A stretch of DNA of 64,000 bases, taken from contig LSNO01000093.1 in assembly GCA_002082305.1 (NCBI GenBank), positions 1 through 64,000 on the forward strand, read 5' to 3'. Both the position numbers and the translations under genes were made by a program. Below the pieces are notes generated by a model. That model did not search any database, was not told where the DNA came from, and saw only the letters and a program-made list of their open reading frames with translations. Below, piece by piece: positions 8,838 to 19,092 of this stretch. Numbering within the stretch: position 1 is the stretch's first letter; the number at the start of each line of letters is the position of its first letter. The DNA comes from SAR324 cluster bacterium SAR324-CTD7B (GTDB lineage Bacteria > SAR324 > NAC60-12).

Positions 8838-10730
8838 TTAGACAAGGGCTTCCAGCAGCCGGTTTTGGTATGCAGTGATCAAAGCTTCGCCATAATGGGG
8901 TAGCTTCTCCAGGCGGCGTTTTACCGGTGTTTTGTCCGTTTGCGGGCGCATTACCTGATGTAAAGTGTAACGCAGAATATCCTGGGGATTTTGAATACAG
9001 TAAAGAATGAATGTCAAAGCATCGTTTTCCGGGTTTTTTTCGTAAATGAGCCACAACAGCCTAACTATGTGAAAATGATTGATTCCGCGTGAACATTGCC
9101 GGTCCACAAATTCCCAGATTGATTTAAGGTAATTATCGGCCCTGAAACCTTGCGGTAGCCCTGCTGATTCAGTGAACTCCTGATAATAAAGCAAAGTCAG
9201 CACCGAAGAGCAGAAATAGCTCCAGGCTTTTCTAAAATCATCCAGAGGTATCAACTGTCTTTGAGGGACCGTGTCCGGTTCTGCCTGCAGTACTGCCTCC
9301 TCGTTGGTGTCCAGTAACACTCCAAGGGAACTCTGTATTGACTTGATTGCCGGCAATCGAAATTTCATAACTGACATAAGCCTTTTCAGGCGCAGACCAT
9401 CAGCACTTTCCAAAAAACCTGCTGCCCTTGATTCCTCCGGCGACTGTGTCCACGCACTTAAACTGTGAAGTGCAGAATACAGTTTAGAATAAATTGACTC
9501 GGCATAGTGCTTTTCCATCTTTTTTATTTCTTTTGACCATTCTTTCAAAGGGGTTCCGGAAGGAAGCATTTTTATCAGGCGCAATGGAAATTTTTGCCGT
9601 ATATTGTCCAATTCCGAATTTTGCGGCATCTCCGGAACATAAAAGAGAATCACTTTTTTCTCTTTTCTCAACTGTCGCATTCTGGATCGAATTTGTGTAC
9701 CGACTCCGTCTAATTCTACAGCTTCCGGAGGTTGTTTCAATTGTTCGTACAGTTCTTCAATAAATCCGGTAAGTGCAGAAATTTCTTCCAATTTGTGAAG
9801 CACAGAGCGGATGTAATGTGAGAATCGTTCTTGTTCAAAATTTTCATAAACCCGCATCTCATGGGGCAGAATGAAATGTAAATGTGAATTCAACTGCTTG
9901 ACTCGTTCACTCACTTTCTGATTAAATTGCTCGGGATTTGTCCGGAACAATTCCTTAAACTCGGTAAAAATGGAGGAAAGTGTATGTTGTTCTTCGGTTG
10001 AGAGTGACTGGGCTTTCCACTTTTCGCGCCACTCATCTATTAATTGCTTCCGGATTTGATCTCCCTCTTTTTCCATGGAAAGACGGTATGACTTTGCAAC
10101 ACTTTCACAATGTCCTTCCAAACTATCTGAATGAAAATTAAATTCTTTGACCAGGTCCAGTATTTCAGGAATTGCGGCAGTAATTTGTTTTTGTCCTTTC
10201 ACACTTTGCTGGTAAAACTCAAGAGGCAGGATTTGCTCATTGAAGAATATATTTCCGAATAATTTTGAAAATACATTGCGAGTAATGTTGACGATAACTT
10301 CTGCAGTTTCCAGTTTTTTTGGCAGAATGATCGTCACCTTGAATGATCTTGAATCAATGAAGGAATCTATTCGTGAGGCAGGAAGTGTAACATTTTTTGG
10401 TAGAGGTGAGCCGATTTCAGTCTCGTATGTTGTCTGATCAATAAAACGCAGCAGATGGCTGGCGTAATTTATTTTCAAACCTAATCTGCCTGGAAAATCA
10501 AGCATGTCGGGAAGTTTTTCGCTCAAAAATGTTTTTGTCTCAAGCGGAATCGATTCAGAAAATTCTAACCGAAAAAATTTTGAGGTGGGAGTTTGTTCTT
10601 TTTCCTGATCATGATTTTGGAGTTGGGAGTCTCCAATTGTACGGAGCTTAGGATCAAAACGCTCTTCAAAAGATTTGTCGTTGCTGTCAAAGGACTTCAT
10701 GAAATTGTACCCTTGAATTGCCTGGCTCAC
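8838..10730 (-). CDS. Hypothetical protein, 630 aa, mostly helical
   Basis: I do not recognise this 630-residue protein. It has no signal peptide and no clear membrane segment, so it should be cytoplasmic. The first 60 residues are charged and probably disordered. Residues 60-180 alternate strands and helices, and the rest is helical and rich in Glu, Lys and Gln, with Arg/Lys-rich stretches near 350-365. No nucleotide-binding or metal-binding motif is visible. The start is GTG at 10730, nine bases after the stop of a small gene on the same strand, so the two form an operon. Base composition is like that of the neighbours. Confidence 0.75.
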   Translation of the reverse strand: MSQAIQGYNFMKSFDSNDKSFEERFDPKLRTIGDSQLQNHDQEKEQTPTSKFFRLEFSESIPLETKTFLSEKLPDMLDFPGRLGLKINYASHLLRFIDQTTYETEIGSPLPKNVTLPASRIDSFIDSRSFKVTIILPKKLETAEVIVNITRNVFSKLFGNIFFNEQILPLEFYQQSVKGQKQITAAIPEILDLVKEFNFHSDSLEGHCESVAKSYRLSMEKEGDQIRKQLIDEWREKWKAQSLSTEEQHTLSSIFTEFKELFRTNPEQFNQKVSERVKQLNSHLHFILPHEMRVYENFEQERFSHYIRSVLHKLEEISALTGFIEELYEQLKQPPEAVELDGVGTQIRSRMRQLRKEKKVILFYVPEMPQNSELDNIRQKFPLRLIKMLPSGTPLKEWSKEIKKMEKHYAESIYSKLYSALHSLSAWTQSPEESRAAGFLESADGLRLKRLMSVMKFRLPAIKSIQSSLGVLLDTNEEAVLQAEPDTVPQRQLIPLDDFRKAWSYFCSSVLTLLYYQEFTESAGLPQGFRADNYLKSIWEFVDRQCSRGINHFHIVRLLWLIYEKNPENDALTFILYCIQNPQDILRYTLHQVMRPQTDKTPVKRRLEKLPHYGEALITAYQNRLLEALV

Positions 10731-10739
10731 GACCGGGGA

Positions 10740-10979
10740 TCAATGCTTCCTGACAGAAGCTATATCTTCGTTCCATTCTCTCAGTTTATGCGGACCTTCG
10801 AGTGTAGTTTTCAGTTCGATTAAATCCAAAAACTTTTTATCTTCCAAATCAACATTGGGATACCTCCTTCTTAAATAACCCCAGAGGTTAAGGTAGTTCT
10901 CCTCTTTTTGCCAATCTTCATTCTGTGACTTCTGCTCTGTTTTGGGCTGTTCAGTAAATGGGTAAAAAACCTTGCTCAT
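10740..10979 (-). CDS. Hypothetical small protein, 79 aa
   Basis: This small acidic protein has a Gln/Glu-rich N-terminal half and a basic-aromatic patch YLNLWGYLRRRYPNVD in the middle. I do not recognise it. The ATG at 10979 is preceded by GAGAAAG; a TTG at 11030 would add 17 residues and cannot be excluded. It lies nine bases upstream of the 630-residue unknown protein and is probably its co-transcribed partner. Confidence 0.6.
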   Translation of the reverse strand: MSKVFYPFTEQPKTEQKSQNEDWQKEENYLNLWGYLRRRYPNVDLEDKKFLDLIELKTTLEGPHKLREWNEDIASVRKH

Positions 10980-11030
10980 ACTACTTTCTCGAAAACTCTG
11001 TTTATTATCTTTCCAAACTCGCTGTTCCAA

Positions 11031-11396
11031 AAAACTAATCCGGAAATTTAGAATTTATCACCAATGCTGCCGAAAGTTTTAACGGCCTTATACTCTATGT
11101 AGCAATATTGTTGCCTGAAAATATAATCAGGATAGGAAAAAGTTGAATAATCTATTAAATACTGGGCTAATATATTGTTAATACAGACTAATTTATTATT
11201 ATTTTAAAATAAAAAAATTATAAAATAATTTTCATAATTTACAATTGCGTTGATCAAAGAGCAAAACAATTTGTGGATTTGGGAGGAGAATTAAGATGTA
11301 AATCTATTTCATTAAATTCCCAATTACTTGTAAAAAATACAATATGAAGGTATATATTGGTTTCAACTAAAACCACCAAATTTGGGTTTCTATTAA
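11031..11396. other. Gene-free AT-rich region between divergent genes
   Basis: This stretch contains no supportable reading frame. It holds long A/T runs (about 11190-11240) and an inverted repeat CCTGA/TCAGG with an 8-base spacer near 11113. Promoters for the two-gene unknown operon (leftward) and the FecR-like pseudogene (rightward) must lie here, but I cannot place them confidently. Confidence 0.5.
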
Positions 11397-12149
11397 GTGG
11401 ATAACGATTCATTTGAAAAAATAAATCAGTACAGCAGGCGTGAGGTGCTGAAATTTCTTTCATACTCAGGAGTGATGGGTACAATCGTGTTTCTTCTGAA
11501 CAGTTGTACTCTGCCTGCCGGCATGAGACAAATCATTGGTGAAGTTTTCATTAACGGACGTAGAATCCGGCCCGACCAGTTGAAAGGAACTGATGGTGTG
11601 CTTGTAGAAAATGATGCTTTGATCAGTACAGGATCAGCCGGATCTGCTGTCTTTGTTATTGGTAGAGATGCATTTATTATCCGGGGAAACAGCAGACTGG
11701 AACTTAACCCTACACTTGACAGGAAACAAAACTAAATTTCCGGATTCGGTCTCAGATCATGAGCAATACTTTCAGTTTTTGCCGGGAAAAAGCGTACATT
11801 GAGAACCGTTACAGCCGTTATTGGAATCAAGGGAACTGGAGTCTATCTTGAGGCTGATTCTGAAAAAACCTACGTGTGTACCTGTTACGGGACTTCCCAT
11901 TTGCAGGTTAAGGATGCCCCCGAAATCAGTGAAACCGTCACCACCAGTCATCATGACCAACCACGTTTCATCTACTCTGGAGAAAAACGGATTGAACAAG
12001 CACCGGTGATCAACCATTCAGATCAAGAACTGATACTGCTTGAAAAATTGGTGGGCCGCATTCCTCCTTTCGTAAAACCGAATAGGAACGATGGAGGAAA
12101 ATCTTCAAAGTCAGATAACCCTTCTTCATCTAATAAATACGGATATTGA
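11397..12149 (+). pseudogene. FecR-domain Tat/lipoprotein gene broken by two in-frame stops
   Basis: One frame runs from GTG 11397 to the stop at 12149 and is interrupted only by TAA at 11733-11735 and TGA at 11760-11762. The N-terminal part has a twin-arginine signal (SRREVLKFL, residues 13-21), a hydrophobic stretch and a lipobox LLNSC (Cys37), followed by a FecR-like beta-rich domain (GEVFINGRRI, LISTGSAGSAVF). The frame continues after both stops with the expected FecR sequence (ISGFG, AILSVF, TVTAVIGIKGTGVYLEA, TYVCTCYG). Each stop could arise from one base change, so the gene looks recently inactivated, or two sequencing errors are present. Alternatively the two halves may be made as separate polypeptides, with the second starting near TTG 11799. 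FecR-domain proteins sense or bind ligands at the envelope. Confidence 0.75.
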
Positions 12150-12249
12150 TCCATTAATTAAGGTTTCCTGAATACCAAACCGGAATCGCTTTTATTGTGT
12201 TGGAGAGAGGCTTATACATTTTCACCCTGTTCCATTTTCCCGTTTAATA

Positions 12250-12264
12250 TGGAATTGAATTCCA
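12250..12264. repeat. Perfect inverted repeat upstream of eno
   Basis: TGGAATT and AATTCCA flank a single central G. It could be an operator, but it lies about 160 bases from the eno start and may be chance. Confidence 0.3.
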
Positions 12265-12345
12265 ATATACAGGGATTATTAAAACCACAGCAAGTTCAGA
12301 ATTACTGTCTTAAGGTGAAGGACAAAAGGGGAATTATGTTTTAGA

Positions 12346-12374
12346 TTGAAGCGGATTCAGATGAGTGATACTTT
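12346..12374 (+). promoter_or_regulatory. Candidate sigma70-type promoter of eno
   Basis: TTGAAG (12346-12351) and TACTTT (12369-12374) are 17 bases apart, about 50 bases before the eno start codon. The match to consensus is moderate. Confidence 0.35.
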
Positions 12375-12402
12375 TATGGAAGCTAAAATATTTTGCAAAT
12401 GA

Positions 12403-13692
<1,290 letters not shown>

Positions 13693-13737
13693 CCGCAAGT
13701 CTGCCGGGGTCGTGATTCTGAACCCAATCTGTCAACA

Positions 13738-15336
13738 TTGAACCACTTGACATTCATTCCTTTGAAAAACAATCCTGAGGAGTCCGGACGCATTCTGAAA
13801 AACGCGCGGACGGTTACAATCTTTACCCTTTTTTCACGAATCCTGGGTGCAGCGCGGGATTTAGTGATTGCGCATGTCTTTGGTGCCGGTTGGGTGACGG
13901 ATGCTTTTGTGCAGGCTTTTACAATTCCGAATGTCCTGCGCCGCCTGACTGCAGAGGGTTCGATGACTCTTGCTTTTCTTCCTCTCTACACAGAAATCCG
14001 TGAACGCAAGGATCCTGAAGCTGCAAAGAAATTTGCGGCAAAAACTTTAGGGCTCGTCCTGGCAGCAACAACTATTCTGACCGGCTTGGGAATTCTTTTC
14101 AGTCCTCAGTTGGTTTATCTGTTTGCGGCAGGTTTTGCTTCAAGTCCGGAAAAATACGACTTGACGGTGCTGCTGACCAGAGTCATGTTTCCATATTTGA
14201 TTTTTGTTTCGCTCGTTGCCTGGGCAATGGGGGTACTCAATGCCGAAGGCCGTTTTGCAGCTCCGGCTGCAGCACCGATTTTATTAAATATCGGAATTAT
14301 CGGGGCAGCATTCGGTATTTCTCCATTGTTGGAAGAACCGATGATCGGCATCGGTATCGGTGTTCTTCTGGGTGGAATCGCGCAAATATTAATTCAAATA
14401 CCCTCACTGAGAAAAGTTGGGCAATCCTTCAAACCGCAAAATTTTCTCAATGATGAGAATATTCAGCGCCTGCTGAAACTGCTTGGTCCGTCTTTGCTGG
14501 GAGTGGCGGTCTATCAAATCAATATCATTGTGCTGCGCAACCTCGCCAGTTTCATGCCCACAGGGCAAGTCACGCATTACTACAATGCCAGCCGACTCTC
14601 GGAACTGACTTTGGGTGTATTTGCTTTTGCAATCACTTCAGCCGGCTTTCCGGAATTAAGTCAGCACACTGCTGCCAAAAACTGGGAGAAAATCCGCAAC
14701 ACCCTGCGCTTTACCATGTCCACAACTTTACTGGTCATCTTTCCGGCCAGCGTGGGTTTGGCGGTTGTTGCAGAACCGATTGTGTCAATGCTATATCTGC
14801 ATGGAGCGTATGCATGGAGCGACGTTCAAAATACCTCGCTCACGCTGCAGGCTTTTGCATTGAGTATTCCTGCGGTAGCAATGATTCGGTTGCAGACTTC
14901 AGTGTTTTTTTCACTTAAAGATACCCGCACTCCGGTCAAAGTTTCAATGTTCAGTATTTTGCTGACAGGGCTTCTGGGTTGGTGGTGGAGTCAAAGCCTG
15001 GAAATATTTGGCCTGGCCCTGGGGCTTGCTGCAGGAACCTGGTTTCAGTGGATTCTGTTGTCGCTCTTTTTGCTCAAGCAATCCGAATTACGTAAAAATT
15101 GGTGGCCCCTGCGGTCGTCTTTGCTTTATATGCTGGCTTCAGCAGGAATGGGAGGTTTTGCCTGGTATTACAGAGGATATGGATCATGGGAAAACGGACC
15201 TTTTCTTGTTTACAACTGGGTGATTTTTGGAGGAATACTGCTTGGTTCAGCCTTGCTTTACGGATTATTGCTTTTAGTTTTCAGGGAAGAGCAAGTGCTG
15301 AGATTGAAAAACCATATGCTACAAATTAACACCTAA
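13738..15336 (+). CDS. murJ: Lipid II flippase MurJ
   Basis: MurJ moves lipid II across the inner membrane for peptidoglycan synthesis. The 532-residue protein has about 14 membrane segments and the MOP-superfamily signature near the N-terminus (TIFTLFSRILGAARD, FGAGWVTDAF, PNVLRRL, FLPLYTE). Length is as usual for the family. The start is TTG at 13738; a second TTG three codons later is equally possible, and no ATG fits because the first membrane helix begins soon after. The 3' end overlaps the convergent M20 peptidase gene by 18 bases. Confidence 0.93.
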   Translation: MNHLTFIPLKNNPEESGRILKNARTVTIFTLFSRILGAARDLVIAHVFGAGWVTDAFVQAFTIPNVLRRLTAEGSMTLAFLPLYTEIRERKDPEAAKKFAAKTLGLVLAATTILTGLGILFSPQLVYLFAAGFASSPEKYDLTVLLTRVMFPYLIFVSLVAWAMGVLNAEGRFAAPAAAPILLNIGIIGAAFGISPLLEEPMIGIGIGVLLGGIAQILIQIPSLRKVGQSFKPQNFLNDENIQRLLKLLGPSLLGVAVYQINIIVLRNLASFMPTGQVTHYYNASRLSELTLGVFAFAITSAGFPELSQHTAAKNWEKIRNTLRFTMSTTLLVIFPASVGLAVVAEPIVSMLYLHGAYAWSDVQNTSLTLQAFALSIPAVAMIRLQTSVFFSLKDTRTPVKVSMFSILLTGLLGWWWSQSLEIFGLALGLAAGTWFQWILLSLFLLKQSELRKNWWPLRSSLLYMLASAGMGGFAWYYRGYGSWENGPFLVYNWVIFGGILLGSALLYGLLLLVFREEQVLRLKNHMLQINT

Positions 15337-16590
15337 TAATTCCAGCGTTGATGCCGCCATCACTTTGGCTGCCGTAACCATATCATCAATCACTATGTAT
15401 TCGTCCGGCTGGTGAGCAAGGTCAAGGATGCCTGGACCGTAGGCAATACAGTCATGCAGATGTCCGATGCGGGCAATGTGTTTTTGATCATAGGTACCGG
15501 GAGAAATGACATGTTCAGGAGTTTTGCCCAGGATGCTCTGAATTGCAGAACTGACGGCTTGGACAACCGGGGCATCCGCGTCGGTCATGGTGGGTAAAAA
15601 TTCCATAATGTCCCGGATTTGATAGCGAAAATTCGGACGGGAATCAGCGAGTTCATCCAATAAGTTTGTGACTTCTGCTTTGACTTCCGTGATATCTTCT
15701 TCAATTAAAAAACGTCTGTCCATAATGAGTCTGCAGGAGTCCGGAACACAAGGGCTCGGTAAGCCTTCAAAAGATTCGGCTTCACCTCCGTGAACTGCCT
15801 GCAGATTCAAAGTGGATCGCCTTGCTCCTTCTGGAACAACCGGCATTCGTGTTTGTTTTTTGTCCAGTGCAGGAAAAAGCCGTGACTCAATTAGCTCCAA
15901 AAATGCACTCATGTGTCGAATGGCGGAATCGCCGAGAAAAGGCATTGAGCCGTGTGCGATTCGACCGAATGTTTCAACTTCCGCCCACCATGCACCCCGG
16001 TGTCCGAGACAGACACGATCAACATTCAAAGGTTCCGGAATAATTACATGATCGACCCGCGGTTTTGAGAAAAACCCTTTTTCTGCCAAAAAGGCAACTC
16101 CACCGTATCCTCCGGTTTCTTCATCAACAGTTCCGGAAATTTCGATTGCGCCCGGAAAATCAATGCTTTCTTCCAGGATAGCCTCCATGGCAATTACTGC
16201 GGATGCTAGTCCGCCCTTCATGTCGCAGGTGCCGCGCCCATAAATTTTTCCGTCACGCACCAGTCCCTCAAAGGGGTCAACAGTCCAGCCGCTGCCAGTA
16301 ACAACAACATCAAGGTGTCCGTTGAAATGAACACATGGTCCGGAATGTTTGCCTTCAATACGTGCAATCACATTATGACGGGGGTAACGCTCTGTGTCTC
16401 CGGGGGTATTATTGGCGCGTTCATAAAGCAGTGAAAAACCACTTTTCGCCAAACGGTTTCCCAGCAGTTCCGCGCATAGTAAATAATCCTCTCCCGGAGG
16501 ATTGATAGTTGGAATACGTACTAATTCCTGTGTAAATGAAACCAGTTCTTCACGTTTGGAGTCGATTCTGGCAAACAGTGATTCAATCAT
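15319..16590 (-). CDS. M20-family metallopeptidase (ArgE/DapE group)
   Basis: The 423-residue protein belongs to the ArgE/DapE/ACY1 family of zinc amide hydrolases. Visible residues are the zinc motif GHLDVV (about 96-101), GTCDMKGG, the catalytic pair in VDEETGG, a PEP-containing motif near 196, and the late zinc histidine in LDLAHQPDEYI. The dimerisation domain lies in the middle. Family members remove acetyl or succinyl groups from acetylornithine or succinyl-diaminopimelate, or hydrolyse small N-acyl amino acids. The sequence alone does not settle the substrate, and no arg or dap biosynthesis gene adjoins it. The ATG at 16590 gives the usual N-terminal helix. Confidence 0.85.
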   Translation of the reverse strand: MIESLFARIDSKREELVSFTQELVRIPTINPPGEDYLLCAELLGNRLAKSGFSLLYERANNTPGDTERYPRHNVIARIEGKHSGPCVHFNGHLDVVVTGSGWTVDPFEGLVRDGKIYGRGTCDMKGGLASAVIAMEAILEESIDFPGAIEISGTVDEETGGYGGVAFLAEKGFFSKPRVDHVIIPEPLNVDRVCLGHRGAWWAEVETFGRIAHGSMPFLGDSAIRHMSAFLELIESRLFPALDKKQTRMPVVPEGARRSTLNLQAVHGGEAESFEGLPSPCVPDSCRLIMDRRFLIEEDITEVKAEVTNLLDELADSRPNFRYQIRDIMEFLPTMTDADAPVVQAVSSAIQSILGKTPEHVISPGTYDQKHIARIGHLHDCIAYGPGILDLAHQPDEYIVIDDMVTAAKVMAASTLELLGVNL

Positions 16591-17079
16591 CTATGACCCT
16601 TTGATGGAGATTTGTAATCACGACATGATAACAATATCAATATCAATAAGACAATCTTCAATTGAAAAGTAAGTAAATGATTTCAGAAACAGGAGAGAAA
16701 ACCACGGGGATGAACATTGGAAACGGCAAACTGTAGATCTCTTGTTAGGAGGCTTAAAAACAAATGACCCAGCTGCCTGCCGGTTTCCTTTGAACTTCTG
16801 GTCAGATTCTTAACAGGGATGCGGTAAAATTTGGGAAAGCATGAGGGGGCACTTTGCTTTTCGGTCAATCTCCCGCAACCATAAACTAATATCTGTGTCC
16901 AGTGTGTTATACTATGCCACGGGATAATTTTGATTCATATTAGTAAATTTACGTAGATTGCAAAATAAAGTAAATTAGATGCAATATCAGTATTTTAAAT
17001 AAAAACTACTACTAAAATTCATGTGATTTTCGGTGAGTATGTAGAGTGCCGGAGAAAAAATTCTAAAGGAATTTAATAA
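16591..17079. other. Gene-free stretch between M20 peptidase and kynureninase
   Basis: I see no supportable gene or RNA here. A 61-codon minus-strand frame (16683-16868) lacks a ribosome binding site and family features. The right end holds a hairpin listed separately. Confidence 0.5.
17055..17074 (-). terminator. Weak intrinsic-terminator-like hairpin after kynU
   Basis: On the minus strand a 6-bp AT-rich stem (AAATTC, loop of five, GAATTT) is followed directly by a T-run, immediately downstream of the kynureninase stop codon. The stem is weak. Confidence 0.35.
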
Positions 17080-18342
17080 TTAGGTGACTTCGTGTTTCTG
17101 CCTGAAACGTTCTTCCCGCCATTCTTCCGTTTTGAGTACGTCAGCTAAAGCTTCCGCGGCATCCCACACATCAGTGTAGCGTAAATAAAGGGGAGCAAAA
17201 CCAAAACGCATACTTCCCGGCTCTCTGAAATCGGCGATTATTTTTCTGGCAATAAGAGCCTGAATGACAGCAAAACCATTTTCAAAATGAAGGGTGACTT
17301 GAGAGCCTCGTTTATCATGATCAGTTGGGCTCTGCAGAGTTACACCATAATTACGACATCCACTTTCAATAAGTTCAATAAATAGTTGAGTCAGACGCTG
17401 ACTTTTTTTTCGCACTTGCTGAAGATCGACTTCCTGCGCAATTTCAAGACCGGCCTGCAGTCCCCTCAGAGATAAAACAGGTTGTGTTCCTGTCTGGAAA
17501 CGACGAATGCCTTCTGCAGCATGGAAATTTTCTTCAAACTCAAAAGGACGTGCGTGTCCCCACCATCCTGAAAGAGGATTCTCAGCTTCGTTCTGGTGCC
17601 GCTTTGCCACATAGATAAAGGCGGGCGATCCCGGACCACCATTCAGATATTTGTAAGTGCAGCCAACCGCAAAATCCACACCCCATTGGTCAAGTTCTAC
17701 CGGCAAAACTCCTGCACTGTGACAGGTGTCCAGCACAAATAAAGCTCCTGCGTCATGAGTTTTTTGGACAAGTTCTTCAATGTGCAGGATTTCCCCTGTA
17801 CGGTAATTAACATGCGAAAACACGACTACCGCGACCTGATTGTCAATTAATTCTTCCAGTGAGTTTCCATCTTTGCCCAACAAACGCCTTTGAATGTTTT
17901 GATGAGTTGACGTGACTCCTTCCAATATGTAAAGATCAGTCGGAAAACTGTCAGCTTCGGAGATCATCACTGTGCGTTCCGGACGTAGGGTCAATGCGGC
18001 ATGGACGGTTTTAAACAGGTTTAGTGAAGTGGAGTCAGAAACAATAACTTGTCCGGAAGCAGCGCCGACAACAGGTGCTATTAATTCCCCTAGAGTTTCC
18101 GGCAACTCCCACCAGCCGGCCTTGTTCCAACTTGTTATGAGGTCTTCGGCCCACTCTTTCCGGATAGCCTGCTCCAGTTGTTCGAGTGCCTTTTTTGGCA
18201 TCGGGCCCAAAGAGTTTCCATCCAGATAAATCAGTCCTTGCGGCAAATAAAATGCCCCCTGCCAGCTGCGCAAAGGATCTGCCGCATCCTCTCTTTCACA
18301 AGCAGTTCTGGATTCAAGTAAATAAGAGATGTTGATCGGCAT
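17080..18342 (-). CDS. kynU: Kynureninase
   Basis: Kynureninase is a PLP enzyme that cleaves kynurenine to anthranilate and alanine in tryptophan breakdown. The 420-residue protein has the PLP lysine at about Lys231 in YKYLNGGPGSPAF, the upstream cofactor-binding LDTCHSAGVLP (about 204-214), and conserved segments YLDGNSLGPMP near the start and RFQTGTQPVLSLRGLQ. Length matches the family. Other genes of the kynurenine pathway (tdo, kfa) are not in the window. The ATG at 18342 starts 111 bases downstream of the LysE-type gene on the same strand, with an inverted repeat between them. Confidence 0.93.
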   Translation of the reverse strand: MPINISYLLESRTACEREDAADPLRSWQGAFYLPQGLIYLDGNSLGPMPKKALEQLEQAIRKEWAEDLITSWNKAGWWELPETLGELIAPVVGAASGQVIVSDSTSLNLFKTVHAALTLRPERTVMISEADSFPTDLYILEGVTSTHQNIQRRLLGKDGNSLEELIDNQVAVVVFSHVNYRTGEILHIEELVQKTHDAGALFVLDTCHSAGVLPVELDQWGVDFAVGCTYKYLNGGPGSPAFIYVAKRHQNEAENPLSGWWGHARPFEFEENFHAAEGIRRFQTGTQPVLSLRGLQAGLEIAQEVDLQQVRKKSQRLTQLFIELIESGCRNYGVTLQSPTDHDKRGSQVTLHFENGFAVIQALIARKIIADFREPGSMRFGFAPLYLRYTDVWDAAEALADVLKTEEWREERFRQKHEVT

Positions 18343-18368
18343 GGAAGGAATTTGAGCTGGGGATTTAT

Positions 18369-18397
18369 GAATTCAAATGCTTTTCTTTGTTGAATTC
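18369..18397. repeat. Inverted repeat upstream of kynU, possible operator
   Basis: Perfect 8-bp arms GAATTCAA and TTGAATTC are separated by 13 bases, 27-55 bases upstream of the kynU start. The position would suit a regulator-binding site; no regulator gene adjoins. Confidence 0.35.
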
Positions 18398-18453
18398 TAT
18401 AGACCCTCAGTCTGTATGTCGAGTAAATATTTTGGTTTGTTCGGCAGGTTAAA

Positions 18454-19092
18454 TTATCCTTGATGTAAAATTCCGAGAAAAATCAGACCGTCTCGAAACA
18501 GCATAATCGCGAATCCAATTAATGCAAAACCAAGGAATTGCATGATACGCCGATACAATATTCCGTGCAGGAAATTTCTTGATTTTCCTGCTGCAATTGC
18601 GAGCAAAAGTTTGACTCCACACAAGCCTAAATAAAAACTGAAAAGGAAAGTTATTCCGGAACCCAAAGTCTGTTGAAATGAGCGAACCATCAGAGGTGCT
18701 CCCACAGTAAACCAAAAAAGGTATGGATTGGGATTAACTAAATTTGCAATCATTAATTCTTTCAGGAGTAGCGGGCGGGGTGTAAAATCCGTAATTTCTG
18801 CATTGGTGGTTCGAATACTATTTGTGCCCAAATATAGTAGAAAAACTGATCCAAACAGAGAAATTGCACCCAGCAGGATATTCATATTTGAAATTTGGGC
18901 GAATAAGAATCCGGAAATTAATACGACAGGGGTATCTGTCAGTAAAGGAATACAAGCCACTTTTGCACCGGCGCGGATGCCGTGACGTAATGTTTCAGAA
19001 ATGATAAGTATCAACATTGGCCCGGGAGCAATTCCGGACGGAGCACCCAGGAGCAATCCAATAGTAAAGATTCCCCAAATACTATCGATCAT
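18454..19092 (-). CDS. LysE/RhtB-family amino-acid exporter
   Basis: The 212-residue protein has about six membrane segments and the LysE-family N-terminal signature GAPSGIAPGPMLILIIS. The family exports amino acids and derivatives such as lysine, threonine or homoserine. Its ATG overlaps the stop of the DapF-like gene by four bases (ATGA), so the two are translationally coupled. That suggests export of a product or substrate of that enzyme. The sequence does not show which amino acid. Confidence 0.87.
   Translation of the reverse strand: MIDSIWGIFTIGLLLGAPSGIAPGPMLILIISETLRHGIRAGAKVACIPLLTDTPVVLISGFLFAQISNMNILLGAISLFGSVFLLYLGTNSIRTTNAEITDFTPRPLLLKELMIANLVNPNPYLFWFTVGAPLMVRSFQQTLGSGITFLFSFYLGLCGVKLLLAIAAGKSRNFLHGILYRRIMQFLGFALIGFAIMLFRDGLIFLGILHQG

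Noticed and set aside
11760-11762. TGA in the FecR-like gene as a selenocysteine codon
   Set aside because: A TAA stop lies 27 bases upstream in the same frame, the site is not a redox position, and no SECIS-like hairpin is evident.
16683-16868. 61-codon minus-strand frame before kynU
   Set aside because: No start signals and no recognisable sequence.
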